Below are positions 52,001 to 62,400 of a DNA stretch of 64,000 bases, piece by piece; the first letter of the stretch is position 1, and each line of letters starts with the position of its first letter. Source of the stretch: Sipunculus nudus (lineage: Eukaryota; Annelida; Sipuncula; Golfingiida; Sipunculidae); assembly GCA_026874595.1 (NCBI GenBank), contig CM049316.1, positions 23,829,839-23,893,838 on the forward strand, read 5' to 3'. A model generated the notes under the pieces. It saw nothing but the letters and a program-made list of their open reading frames with translations. It was not told the DNA's origin and did not search any database. A program made the translations under genes and the position numbers.

Positions 52001-52903
52001 AATTTAAATGAAATTAAACATTAAAATAAACATTTTCTTTTTTTACTCAAATAACATACAGTTTGATTGTATCCAGTATAATTACTATCATTATGACCTT
52101 GACCTCACCTTGACCCCATTATCAACCACTTCTTGCCAGACAATATAGCCACTGCCTCGATCTCTCTTTTTCCCTAATTTTGCTATAATATCTAATAATC
52201 TGTAACAAAAAGAAACCATTTAAGCTATTAATCATGAATATACACACACATATATATATATATGTCTAACTTATAACTGTTATAAAATCTTACAATACAA
52301 TGTTATAATTTTCAGGAATTCAAAGAGAATAACATGAACTGATTATGTGTTTTTTAACCAAGAATATGACTTTATATTTTACATTTTTTTATTATAAAAT
52401 AAATTTATTTTATTTTTATTTTTACATAAAAATGGCAAATGCATAGAAAATCAGTTTTTTTTATGAGAATGAGTAATTTACAGTCATAAATTTTTATTAG
52501 AACATGCACAACATTTTTGTAAAAATTAAGTCTAAATGCTTCAACATTTTTGAGAATGGGTTATCTGAAGCCAACACATAATTTTGAGCACGGACAATCA
52601 GAAAGTCCAAACCATTTTGGTAAGAACGACCGATACATCTGATTTTTTTGTGAGTTTTTGTGAGAATGTGCCATCTTATTATTTGAATTTAAGATATTAG
52701 TAATTTATGACACTCCTACTTACTTTCTTTCATATAAACTAAGTACATCTTTTATGTCAGACAAATTGTTTCTTCTTATGAAACTCATGATGTGAGGGTT
52801 GGACTGCCTGCAAGAACAACAACAATTGCATATATATGCAATTTTAATTCCAACAAAATGTTTCAAAATATAAAAACATGGACAGAAATCACTGTACATA
52901 CTA

Positions 52904-52939
<36 letters not shown>

Positions 52940-55900
52940 CATTATTATTATTATTTTTAGTAGTAGTAGTAGCAGCAGCAGTAGTAGCAGCAGAATACAT
53001 AGCGGTAATAGCAGTAGTAGAATCATCATTTATTATATTATTATTTTTATATATAAAATATAAAATTATACATACCATAGTAATAATAATAATGATAATA
53101 ATAAAAATAATTTTCATTACTATTTTTTTTTATTATAATCATTATTATTATAAGAAAATATTATTTTATAATAATATGATCTGTATATAAAATTCAAACC
53201 AGATACAAAATCTGTTACATTTGCCATACCATTCACATTAACTACCTTAGACAAGGAGGCCATTGTATCACCAAAGTTTATGTTTGCATATTAATATTAT
53301 TAAAAGTTACCAAAATATTTCCTCAATTACAGTGGACCCTGTCTATAAGACCACCTGTCTATTAAGACCACTCTTAAGTGAACCAAAATCATGTACATTG
53401 GTTATAACTCACCTGTCTTATAAGACCACCTGTGAATTAAGACCACTTTTGGCCAGTCACTTGGGTGGTCTCCTAACGCAGGTTTCACTGTAATCATTAT
53501 TTACATAATTTCAATACAGCCACTATGTTCCCACACTTACCAACAATCAAACGGCACTTCATCCCCACCAAGGTGGACATATTTATCCTTGAACACGTGC
53601 ATGACCTCTCGGAACAACTTTGTCATGACGCTGTACGTAGATTTAAGTATCGGATTCACAGGACCAAAGAATCCATTAGGCCTGGGGGGACCATCAATCA
53701 CATAGTCGTAACATGGCGTCAACAGGTTGTCCACACCATAACCCCAGGAGAAGGTGTGTCCTGGAAAATATTCACAAATGTAATTTCAAATATCAAAGAT
53801 CAAAAGACAATGTGATTTGCTAAACCTGTATGCAATGAGCTGTTTCTAAGATTTGGAAATATACTTTATGCAGGTACATTTTCAAGGGATTTCAGCCTTG
53901 CTTATAAATGTCTCGTTATTTGCTGAGTATATTATATATTGAGTCCAAGATATCTTAACTTAATATAATTATTAAATGATTAACATAATAAGCATGTACA
54001 TCAATCAAGCATGGATTTTAATTAATTAACATTATAAATGTTATTGTTAATTTAAATTTTGGATTCCAAAATCACTTATATATATAATGAATTATAAAAG
54101 AAAATGCAATAAATTTTAATTCAAATCACATGCAATGTCCATGAACAAAGATTAGGTAAAACATACATAGAAGCAAATATATTCTCACTGACCTCAGTGA
54201 ATATTTATTCTACCAAAGATCATATTTAAATATTCTCTTTTCAACAGAAACAAGGGACCCATGGGTCACGCTACTCAGCTGAATTTTGTAAAACAGAAAA
54301 TACATAGTCAAAATTTATACCTGGTGTATCAAACTCTGGTATCACTCTGATGCCTCGGAGTCTGGCCTCTTCTATAATCTCTGCTATATCCTCGTGTGTA
54401 TATACGTGACTTTCTGCTGAGTATGCACCCTGAAATGAAAGTGAGAGGACAGTTTTACTATTAGCATGTGCAGAAATCTATAGATACGAAGGATACTCTG
54501 CCTTAAATGCCACCAATCATATCTTATACAGTGGAATGCTATAATATGACAATCTACGATGAAACATTATGGACCATATAAAGGATGCAAGGCAATTTAC
54601 TTGGATTTCCTTTGAGAAACATTGTTAATTGTTTTAAAAAAATATGAAGTTTTAGCAAAATTTAAGAATGTTTATAGAAATTCAGAAATCTTTCAATGAA
54701 CAAACATATAAGCCTATAAACTAAACTTTAATATACTTAATATGAATTGGTCACATTTACTGATCTATAAACAAAACATGTGTGTGTCAATCAGCTGAGA
54801 CAGGTTTTTTAATTTATAGTTATGTTCAGGCTTCATTTTGATGCAAATATATCTTTATCCATCTAAAAAATAAATATTTGTCCAAAACTGCAAGGCTTGA
54901 TTTTCTGAGCTATTTTATCAAATTCAGATTCTGTGATGGTTGAATTATTAATGGATTCAAACTATTACAGATAATGCAGTACTCACAAAGCGTGTCATGT
55001 TCGGGTAAGTCTTACTCTGGAAAGGAAACGACTGATCATCTACAATGTGCCAGTGGAAAACATTCATTTTGTTCTGTGCCATGGCCTCCTGTAATAAGAA
55101 GTAAGCATATTTCAACATACAACAAATTAAAGCACAAAATTGTCTAACAATTGGGTCATGTTTTGTTCAAATCAGTAAACTATTCAATAACCAAATATTA
55201 TACTGCAATGTATGGAAGTACACTTTACAGATATTGATCATCAGTTAAAGGCAATATGATCTTAATATAATTTCTGTGCTCTGACCCAGTTTTTAATAAT
55301 TTACTGACAAGAATGCATTTTCTTGCTGACACACCTTAAATATATATAATTAACTTGATGAAGTTTTACATGGGCATAAATTAAACATGATGTACTCATG
55401 TGTCCACAAATGTTTACTTTTTCCAACAGACTTTTTTTTAATCTTAATTTCACTGACATTTATATCTAATTTGATTTAAACCTACAGAATAAATTAATCC
55501 ATAGTAGTTGATATTCATAATTTAGAAAACCATGACTGTTATTAAAACAAACTTTATATCTGAAATTAAATAAAAGAAATAATTTATAAAATACATAAGT
55601 GGATGATATGGTGTGAACTTACAAGATTCTGGATAATAACGTCTTTCCTGAGAAAATGTCGGGCAGTGTCCAGCAAAATGCCCCTATGAGCAAATCTTGG
55701 GTAGTCATTCACAAAGGTTTTGTTAATAACAAACTGGAACAAAAGTAACAGTAGAATGTAATCCTGTCAATCAGTGGTACAAACCCTACTGGTATCTTGA
55801 TGCCAATGATAATTAAGTACATTTTTATGACTTTATTATACTAAGAGAGATCAGAGAATCTTCATATGTAAATTGAAATGATTATAAATAAAAGTTCTGA

Positions 55901-58900
55901 TGAAAAACAAGAAACCTGGTCATTTTCCACCAACACTTCATATAAATCTATATGAACCATATCAATGGAGTAAAAATCCACAGTCAGTCAAGATTGAATA
56001 ATCATACCACTACCACTCTTGGTTGTTCGGGAAGTTGCCACCAGATGGCACCCTGTGCAGACCATTGAACAACTGCCACCAAAATTAACTGTTATCAGTG
56101 CTCCAATTTCCTGGGCTATCTATCTCTCCTTGTAAGTAAATATTAACAGGTTGTGACTGGTCCTTGAGTTGACATATATAAATGACTATTTATACTTGTG
56201 TATTTGTATAGCAACATGTATTCATCAGCATATACATCCATTATAACATTTGTATATACTTTTAAGTATAACACTTCTTGGCACTCAAAGTCAATGGGCA
56301 GCTAAAAGTAGTACAGTACCAATTAATCAATTATCTCAATGATTGGTCATTTTCTTTCATAATTGATTAAAATTTTCATAATCAATTACAAACAAATATG
56401 TTTGCACATTGAAAGAAGTCATATTTTCATGATAACAATTTCTGATTCTGTCAGGGATGTAAGAAAGAAAGGGTACAAAACAGCAAAAAACAGCATTTGA
56501 GCTACCTGACCATTACCTTGAACTTTTGGCATGATGTACAAACTGGACTGAATTTACTCAGTCAAGATCTCTGGTATAATTCTATACAGCATAACTGATG
56601 TAAATACAGATGGTACAGATATATCTTTCAATAATAGCTATACTGTAACAGTATAATAGTGGTGAAAATTAATCCTGTTGGAATCGTTATCACATACACA
56701 TATACGTACACACAAACGCACAGACAGGTATGACCTTATGCAGATTATGGATGGAGGAGTATGAGGGCATGGTAAAACATACTAAACTAGAAAATGGAAT
56801 CCAGAGGACTTAGTCCATCACTCAGCTGGCACATGAGAAATTCAAACTTTAGACATGACAATGGAATCCAAAATTTGGCAAATTTAATTGATACACAATT
56901 TGCAAAACAAAACATAAAATTAAGTGAAATTGCAACTTAAAAATAACCAGGGATTAAGATCCATATGTATACATGTAACAGTTATTTCATATCAATTCAG
57001 GATGGTTCCAAAAATAGGTTTTTAAGATTCCAAGTCGCAAATGAAATTTGTTTTAAAAAATTCTGATAATCAACTAAGCATTTGTCAAATCTTATTGATC
57101 AGGTGATATAAGTTACAGCTGCAATGTTAATGACACGAGGATCAGAGTTATACTCTTTTTAAAGGGGCCTATACCAATATCTGACTTCTTTTAACTAAGG
57201 CTAATGCCTTGAACCTTTTATAAAAACAGGCCAGAAAACATACAGATTATATAAATAAATAAGTTCATTCATATATCTGATATATTATAGGAATCTTTCT
57301 TAGTAGGAATTACAAACTGTTCACACAGAGTAGGCCAGAAATCATAACTATGGAGAGAAAATATAGACAAATATATTTACATCCTGAGAATAATTTTTAA
57401 TTAAAAACTGATAAAAATAGTACCCCTGAAAAAGCATGAATAAAAGGATTAAAGCTGTGTCCCTGAATAAAGTACAAAAAAAGTGTGACTGGAGCATTGA
57501 GAGGTGTGAAAAACAGAATTTAAAATCCAAAGAAAATTCTGACATTTGTAATGTCTATGATAAATAGATTTAAAACAAGCTACAACACATTGTTGTGTGG
57601 AAATCAATAAAGAAAAGCTGAGGAAAGTGACACATGATGTGTTCATCAATTGCTCCCACCTGTCAAATCTTCACAAAAGACATTCAATCTTACCTGAATT
57701 GATTATCTATCATTTGCTTCATTGTACACATCTGATATGTTTTGTGTTTAAATATTCACCAATCAAACTTCAGAATGATGGCTATAATACATCAAAGATT
57801 TATTGATCACTACCCATGTTCAATGCATTATGTACTAAGCTGTACTCTGCTCTAACTCTTAAATCAATTATACTACACCCATTATGGGGAAATATGGTAT
57901 ACAATCACGATCAGCAATCACCAATTGGTGCATGGACTTTTCTTTTTGTTTTTTATATATTTGAAAATTTATCTTGTCTCAAGCATTTACGTGATATACC
58001 ATTGAGAGCTAAGACCTATTTCATACTGGTATTAGTTGCTTTTACATTATTATTGATTTTTTGCATTAATAACTGACAAACTGAGGATTGATATGTAAAT
58101 ACTGAAAAGCTATAACGGTGCAGTAATTTGAGTAATTATAGCTGTAATACTGTTGTCCAACTTGTAAATTTGTCACCAATGGTAAACCTGTACCCTATGG
58201 CAAAACTGTTATAATACTATTATAGTTGCCACTCATGTTATTGTATCTGCACAGGTCAAAATATATACATTTACCTGTTCCTACTACCCATATATCTGTT
58301 TATTTCATTGTTTATCATGTACAAGATCCTGTAAAACAGGGCTGATTTGATAACAATGTCAGAATGAAACCTTGCGGAGTGGTGCAATTACAGCAAGGAG
58401 GAGCTATATAAAGCAGGGCAGGAAATTAAGAAATTCAGCCACCAGACTGGAGGTCTGGCAGATTTTTGTTTTTTTACCAGACCTCAAAAATAATTGCCAG
58501 ACCTCTTTTTTATCTAATGAAGCAATGGGATCTTGGCTTCCAGAGTCCAATCTTGACCGAGTATGTTCGTCCTTAGTCTGGCACGCCGCTCTTTTTTGCC
58601 TACTGTGTGCACTATATTATCGCCCACTATGACCTCAGTGACTATGGGATTTAATAGAGCGCTGTACCAGTCTGTATCAAGGTCAAGGCTAAATGATGGA
58701 TAAACAAAAGCGTCAGTCGATCGTGCGATTTACTGTTTTACAGGCACTTTTTTTCTCGCGTGGCATGACGACAAATTGGTAGGGGAACCATTAGCTTGAC
58801 AAGCCCTGGTGACCCAGAAGTTCGCCGGACTGGAGGTCCGGCGGCAGTAGACATTCTGCCGGACCTCCGTGATTTTACCAGAAATTTCCAGTGGTCCGGC

Positions 58901-59413
58901 GCTAAAAAGCCCTGTAAAGTTTTGAGGTGATCCAAGTGTAAAGATCAATTTTGTCTGACTGTACTTCTGTCTATTGTGTAGGAACTACTCACAGATTAAA
59001 ATTATGTTCTGAGGGGAGGTTGATCATCAAAATAGCCAGAGCTGACTGAAAGTGACTGACTGGAAACAAGATACAGAGGAATGACCATTACATATGTGCC
59101 TGTACATCAGATTGCATTATAATGCTATGAACAGCAACTTGTGGTCAAATCTGGTGGATTGATTTGGTCAGCAATACATATACCATGGAAATATTATTAC
59201 ACATGTAAAATGTTCCATGGATATTTCTAATTCATAAATGATAAATGTTGTTGACTTTGGCAGATGTGCACACTATCAGGGCCCTCTAGTGTTGACTTAC
59301 CCTGTCCCACCTATCCTGGTGAACAAGTTGGCTGAAAGTCTCCAGGCCCCGTATTGCACCCCATACCTCCCGCGCAATGATGGAAGCTCCCGTTGGCTTA
59401 ATGTCAAGGTCAT
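42432..59413 (-). CDS. HEXB-like: GH20 beta-N-acetylhexosaminidase (HEXA/HEXB-like), 5'-partial, with C-terminal membrane segments
   Basis: Removes terminal beta-GlcNAc/GalNAc from glycans and glycoconjugates. Twelve coding segments read in one frame for 548 residues to TAA at 42432-42434. Family residues are visible in order: the HRG arginine (human HexA R178 position), [18 protein letters not shown], the catalytic Asp-Glu pair in [32 protein letters not shown]-x-W-x-EY, then [13 protein letters not shown] and the final GYC. The DY after WYL is HexB-like; human HexA has N423-R424 there, and R424 contacts GM2 sialic acid, so an alpha-type ganglioside pocket is not expected. After GYC the frame continues about 133 residues with two hydrophobic segments, unlike soluble lysosomal enzymes. 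Exon 9 is duplicated (9A/9B). Signal peptide, GH20b domain and promoter are missing and presumably lie beyond 64000. Family assignment is firm; cell location is inferred. Confidence 0.95.
43154..43298 (-). CDS. Hexosaminidase exon 11 (end of GH20 domain plus linker)
   Basis: 145 nt; acceptor ATTTTCAG, donor GTAAGT. The first 14 codons, [14 protein letters not shown], match the family C-terminus (ERG...GYC), including its terminal cysteine. Relatives normally stop within a few residues; here the frame continues with a basic, Ser/Phe-rich 34-residue linker ([13 protein letters not shown], then FSFFGGSAF...). If this intron were retained, the frame would end 32 residues later without a membrane segment. 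Confidence 0.92.
43299..44894. other. Intron between exons 11 and 10
   Basis: Intronic. At 43930-44135 a GGGGGCTGGGCCCC / CTGCCCCTGG segment looks like a decayed hAT-type fragment. No additional exon recognised. A repeat related to 22045-22160 lies in the next intron at 42975-43085. Confidence 0.5.
44895..44999 (-). CDS. Hexosaminidase exon 10
   Basis: 105 nt; acceptor ATCGACGAATAG (weak pyrimidine tract), donor GTAAGT. It completes the Trp codon left by exon 9A or 9B and encodes [18 protein letters not shown] then [17 protein letters not shown], matching the C-terminal barrel helix of HEXA/HEXB (PRA-x-A-x-x-ERLWS, then the RCR segment). Confidence 0.95.
45951..46022. repeat. Compound (TC)n(TA)n microsatellite
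   Basis: About 15 TC units followed by about 21 TA units, in the intron upstream of exon 10. Confidence 0.95.
46315..46825 (-). repeat. 'GGACTTGGACTCGAG' foldback repeat, copy 2
   Basis: GGACTTGGACTC and GGACTCGGGTGGTGTGG phrases at the ends. The AT-rich core is the reverse complement of 18230-18735. Intronic. Confidence 0.65.
46848..47021. mobile_element. Small MITE with ATGTTCC-AATCTCCAG termini
   Basis: Ends ATGTTCCAATCTCCAG and CTGGAGATGGGAACAT are inverted (174 bp). The interior includes CCAGCCTAGCG and CAGGCTGGGCTGG. One end recurs near 25909. Confidence 0.7.
47730..48100. mobile_element. hAT-type MITE, CAGTGGCGGATCCAGA termini
   Basis: Left CAGTGGCGGATCCAGA, right (inverted) CAGTGGTGGATCCAGA: 15 of 16 match, a typical hAT MITE end. 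The interior has a tandem duplication of ~58 bp (CTATGTAACAATTAAGTATA-type) at about 47838-47948. No perfect 8-bp TSD seen. Confidence 0.8.
48260..48775 (+). repeat. Single-module copy of the CCCATGGGTC-head / GACAAAGAG-tail element
   Basis: Head GACCCATGGGTCATGATGCT then CAGCTGA; body with GGCTCCACCAGTCTTGTGCA; tail GGACAAAGAGTCATCACTAT then AACTCAGCAGG. It is an unexpanded relative of 29310-31545. A head-only fragment (GACCCATGGGTCACGCTACT) lies at 54258 in another intron. Confidence 0.65.
48988..49096 (-). CDS. Hexosaminidase alternative exon 9B
   Basis: 109 nt; acceptor TTGCTTGTAG, donor GTGAGT (strong). It encodes [18 protein letters not shown] then [19 protein letters not shown] when joined to exon 8. 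The open frame and active-site W-x-EY are intact and both splice sites are good, so it does not look like a dead copy. It sits 855 bp downstream of 9A in the same intron interval. 9A joined to 9B gives TGG ACA GCG GCT GGA TGA, a stop six codons across the junction, so only one copy can be used per full-length mRNA. Confidence 0.92.
49952..50060 (-). CDS. Hexosaminidase alternative exon 9A
   Basis: 109 nt; acceptor TTGTTTTCAG (strong), donor GTAGGT (weaker). Joined to exon 8 it encodes [18 protein letters not shown] then [19 protein letters not shown]. Trp and Glu of W-x-EY correspond to HexA W460 and E462, which contact the sugar. It is the 5' member of a tandem exon pair with exon 9B: same length, same phases, about 57% protein identity. 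The Asn-Glu-Ser sequon is shared. Confidence 0.92.
50061..51543. other. Intron between exons 9A and 8
   Basis: A ~200-bp block at about 51010-51210 (TGATTTTATCGAGAAATGGA ... GTGCCTT ... GGTGCTAAAAACAT) is a diverged copy of 63140-63310. Otherwise nothing recognised. Confidence 0.5.
51544..51703 (-). CDS. Hexosaminidase exon 8 (WYLDYISYG exon)
   Basis: 160 nt; acceptor ATTTTGAAAG (modest pyrimidine tract), donor GTCAGT (weak). It encodes [18 protein letters not shown] through the conserved [17 protein letters not shown] to CEQI plus one base of Gly. Trp in QVW and Tyr in WYLD are pocket residues. Asp-Tyr after WYL is HexB-like, not HexA-like. The terminal single G sets the phase used by both alternative exons 9. 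Confidence 0.94.
52109..52199 (-). CDS. Hexosaminidase exon 7 (VWQEV exon)
   Basis: 91 nt, one base plus 30 codons; acceptor TGTTACAG, donor GTGAGG. It encodes [16 protein letters not shown] then [14 protein letters not shown]. The Trp in VWQEV corresponds to HexA W373 in the substrate pocket. Confidence 0.94.
52724..52807 (-). CDS. Hexosaminidase exon 6
   Basis: 84 nt; it completes the split Trp codon and ends two bases into a Lys codon. Acceptor TTCTTGCAG, donor GTAAGT. It encodes [17 protein letters not shown] then [10 protein letters not shown], equivalent to the helix after the active-site Glu in human enzymes. Asn-Leu-Ser is a possible glycosylation site. A long (ATT)n/(AGY)n microsatellite lies about 100 bp upstream of the acceptor. 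Confidence 0.93.
52903..53165. repeat. Compound ATT/AGT/AGC microsatellite
   Basis: (ATT)n, then (AGT)n/(AGC)n, then degenerate ATA/ATT runs, about 95 bp upstream of the exon 6 acceptor. Poly-Leu, poly-Ile and poly-Ser ORFs here are artefacts. Confidence 0.9.
53328..53492. mobile_element. TA-flanked MITE of the 'AAGACCACC' type, second copy
   Basis: Ends TACAGTGGACCCTG and CAGGTTTCACTGTA. The interior TCTATAAGACCACCTGTCTA, TTGGTTATAAC and GACCACTTTTGGCCAGTC is shared with 9687-9852. Intron between exons 6 and 5. Confidence 0.8.
53541..53760 (-). CDS. Hexosaminidase exon 5 (catalytic Asp-Glu exon)
   Basis: 220 nt, the longest internal exon; acceptor TTTTCCAG, donor GTAAGT. It opens with GHTFSWG (histidine equivalent to HexA H262) and ends [15 protein letters not shown], split in the Trp codon. 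Asp-Glu is the GH20 catalytic pair: Glu is the acid/base, and Asp positions the substrate 2-acetamido group that acts as nucleophile. The middle ([21 protein letters not shown]) matches the family. Confidence 0.97.
54321..54429 (-). CDS. Hexosaminidase exon 4
   Basis: 109 nt, starting on a codon boundary and ending after the first base of a Gly codon. Acceptor ATTTCAG, donor GTATAA (a weaker donor). It encodes [18 protein letters not shown] then [18 protein letters not shown], a barrel segment matching family YT[18 protein letters not shown] and leading into the GH motif. Confidence 0.94.
54987..55088 (-). CDS. Hexosaminidase exon 3 (HWHIVDD exon)
   Basis: 102 nt, phase 0/0; acceptor TATTACAG, donor GTGAGT. 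It encodes 34 residues, [18 protein letters not shown] then [19 protein letters not shown]-x-VDD includes the aspartate equivalent to HexA D207. Asn-Met-Thr is a possible glycosylation site. Confidence 0.95.
55623..55733 (-). CDS. Hexosaminidase exon 2 (substrate-arginine exon)
   Basis: 111 nt, phase 0 at both ends; acceptor TTCCAG, donor GTAAGT. It encodes [18 protein letters not shown] followed by [19 protein letters not shown]. The HRG arginine matches human HexA R178, which binds substrate. Asn-Lys-Thr is a potential N-glycosylation site. Confidence 0.95.
55734..59300. other. Large intron between exons 2 and 1
   Basis: 3.6 kb. It holds the element at 58414-58914 and an AATTAATCAATTATCTCAAT block near 56318-56400 that recurs diverged at 62543-62640. 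No extra exon recognised. Confidence 0.5.
58414..58914. mobile_element. ~500-bp hAT-like non-autonomous element
   Basis: Left CAGGGCAGGAAATTAAG, right GGCGCTAAAAAGCCCTG. Both halves contain related palindromic blocks (CCAGACTGGAGGTCTGG and CCGGACTGGAGGTCCGG, each followed by a CAGACCTC/GGACCTCC line and a TTTACCAGA line), so it looks like two diverged copies of one terminal module. Confidence 0.55.
59301..59413 (-). CDS. Hexosaminidase exon 1 of those visible
   Basis: 113 nt; it starts with the last two bases of a split codon and ends on a codon boundary. Acceptor TTTCAG, donor GTAAGT. It encodes [18 protein letters not shown] then [17 protein letters not shown], the hallmark junction between the GH20b domain and the barrel (family [14 protein letters not shown]). 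Entry in mid-codon proves at least one more upstream exon. Confidence 0.95.
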
Positions 59414-62400
59414 CTGAAACATATGATATAACACATATATGAATCTATCATATATCCTGATCTTGACAAACATTAAGGCCTACATGATTTTATTCAGACA
59501 GCCTCTCCCCAATTCTGTGTTGTTTATACCAGACTATGAGCATTTTGTTTTTTTTTTCAATGAAAATCAAAACATTTTTTTCTCAATTTTCTTTGTTTTA
59601 TATATATATATAGGTCTTTGATATGTATTTATTATGTGGTGTACTTTCCATAAAGTATTGCTCATATTGGGTTCATTCTGTAGTCAGTTTGAGGGAAGAT
59701 CATTAGAGTTAACTAAGGATTAAAAAATAAGATTTTATTTTCATGAATGTAATGGCAGTGTTTGTGAAAGGAGATCAAATGTTGAAGGTTTATGTAAAAC
59801 TGAATCAATTTTTGTATTTTATGTCAATATAGTAAAATGGTATGATTATCAGACTGGGTCAAATGAAACGTAATATATTGTTGGCAGCAGGGTTTTTACA
59901 CAAATTACTGGTTAGTTTGAGGTAGTAGGCCAAGGACTGCACATGCTGCAAGATTCTCCCAGTCAAACACAGTTAAGCATCCATGAGATTCCAAGCTTGA
60001 CAGGACCTTATCCCCAAGTTAGTGAAAGCCCTTGGTACACCAGAGGACCTGGACCCTCTGCCCTTGGACTATGCTTCTGGTCGGCTGCACTTAGAAGAGC
60101 TCATGTACCATATGTAACACATCTGTATGTATGACAGAAACCCTGTGTCAACATCTGGTGCACTCTCTATGTGACTGACAGTTGTATAGGACTGAAATAA
60201 TGCATCAAATATGGTAACTGATTTTCAAAGATGGTCATAAATTGAACGGTGCAATAGATTATCAATTAACGTCATTCATTTAGATTTATTTTATATATAC
60301 AGTGAAACCTCGTTGTGTCGAAGTCGAAGGGACCCTCAGATAACTTCGACACTTCTGAAGTTCGACACAAGCGGGTTTTATTTGGTTTTAATTTAACTAG
60401 AGTTGTCCGGAATGTCGAGTCTGTAATTTCGACATAAGCGGGGTATTCGACTTAAGCGAGTTCGACACAACGAGGTTTCACTGTATTTTGTATATCCTGG
60501 TCATGTCTAAGATAAAATCAGGAAAAATGTACATGATACCCTTCATTATTCATATATATAGATATATTTTTGTCTGTATTGAATTAAATTCAATCATTTA
60601 TTTGTCTATATACATTCAAGTTAATATCTACATTCACCGTATGGTATGTGCACATACAATCATGAATGTTTAACCAAATTATCAGAATGTCAAATATGTT
60701 CACTTTTTCACAGCTATTTTCTTTATATTTCTGAAATGCATGATTACTGTACAACTTCTTAAACAATGTAAAGATCAATTTCAAGACTTCCTAAGCATCT
60801 AACGGAGTATCAACTTTCTAACTACATAACAAAGTTCAGGACATTTCTGACAGAACTGAACCCTGGTCATAAGCAGAGGTGATAAGATGAGAAATTCCAC
60901 CAGTAAAACATATGTTTACATTTATGTGGGAAACTGTGCATAAAAATCGTGAAATGTCTGTCAATTCTTATCACTTCCACAGCTTTATATCAGTGATTTA
61001 TGATAAAGGGAAAATGATAGCCTGGTTTATTTGTAACATTTGTTTATCAGCAGTTATCATAAATTTGATATGCCTTCATGATGTTGCACTCTTTTATTTT
61101 CTAAAACATGTTCCATTTTTTACTAGAAGTTTGCATTCTATGAAAAATAAACATCTGCTATGTATTGGGGGGGGGGGGGGTCCCCCTATTGTGAGATACT
61201 CCCCAACTAGTGTTTGTATTCACTTATTCAGCCCATATTCCCAGGTTCATTAGTGCATATATGACTTTACATTTGTGAATATTTTTGATGTTCCTGGATC
61301 CCAGTCATGAGGCAGATCCACACCTTAATCTAATCCTTTCTTCAACAGCCCATTCTCAAAATGTCCTGAAAATTTCATGCAGTTCCCTTCATGATTATGA
61401 GAGTATGAGATTTGTCAATCGAAATCTGAGATGCTCTGACAAGAAACCTGCTGTTGATGATAAGGATTTTTTTAAAATATAAAATAAATCTTTCTTTGTC
61501 ATAATTTATATGTTACTTGACATCTGTCCTGAAAATTCTGTGGCCACACCCTGAAATGTCTGTTATCAGTCTTAAACAGTTGATAAACAAATTAAGCCAA
61601 CTACCATTGTATGTGGTAGGCAAGGGAGGGGGATCATTTCCTATATTTTCTCATATATCTTAAAGAAATTTGACATGTTTAGGTGAGGGGGCTTCTACAG
61701 CAGTCTGGCACATATTCTTGATAATTTTATAAACATTCTGTATAATAAAAGGGATCACTGGAGCTGAACAGAATTCATTCATTTTCCACCACACAAAGTG
61801 TTCCTATCACAACCAGACTTCATCAGAAATATTTCAACTGCTTCCTGCTTGGGTTCTGGGAATTGAGATCTATGTCTGTCACTTTAATTTTGTAAAACCG
61901 ATATTTGGTGCAATTTCTTCAGTTACGTGTGTGAGTATATAAAGAGTGTTTTCACTGAAATAATCTGCAAGAATTCAAATACCACAGACAAAGTTTCATG
62001 AGAGTTGAAAGTAAACATGACTAGCTGACAGACTGCACATCCAGAGTAATAATACTAATAACAAGATACTTGATACTGGGGAAAGATGTTTTATGATAAT
62101 ATAAGTGGTCATTAAACAAACGGGAGACAAATGTACTTCATTATGTACATTTCAAGAGTATTAACTTACAACTGCATGAGGTGCCATTGGCTGGCCAGAC
62201 TGAACAGATAAACAACACAGATAATCTAAAGCACATTATTTATGAATCTATAACAAATGTGTCACCTAAAAATGTAATTGATTCTAACTTCATGGTGCTA
62301 AATTTCATAATTTCAGCACCAAGGCTGTATCTTTCAGGAAAAACAGAGATAACTCAGATAAGCATTAATTACCATAAACATGCCACAAAAAATACTCTGT

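Noticed and set aside
52792-53190. 132-codon ORF and its neighbours rich in Leu, Ile, Ser or Asn
   Set aside because: Produced by ATT/AGT/AGC microsatellites; overlaps the exon 6 acceptor region on the other strand.
59943-60134. Upstream hexosaminidase exon
   Set aside because: Plus-strand ORF; its minus strand shows no GH20b motif or matching phase.
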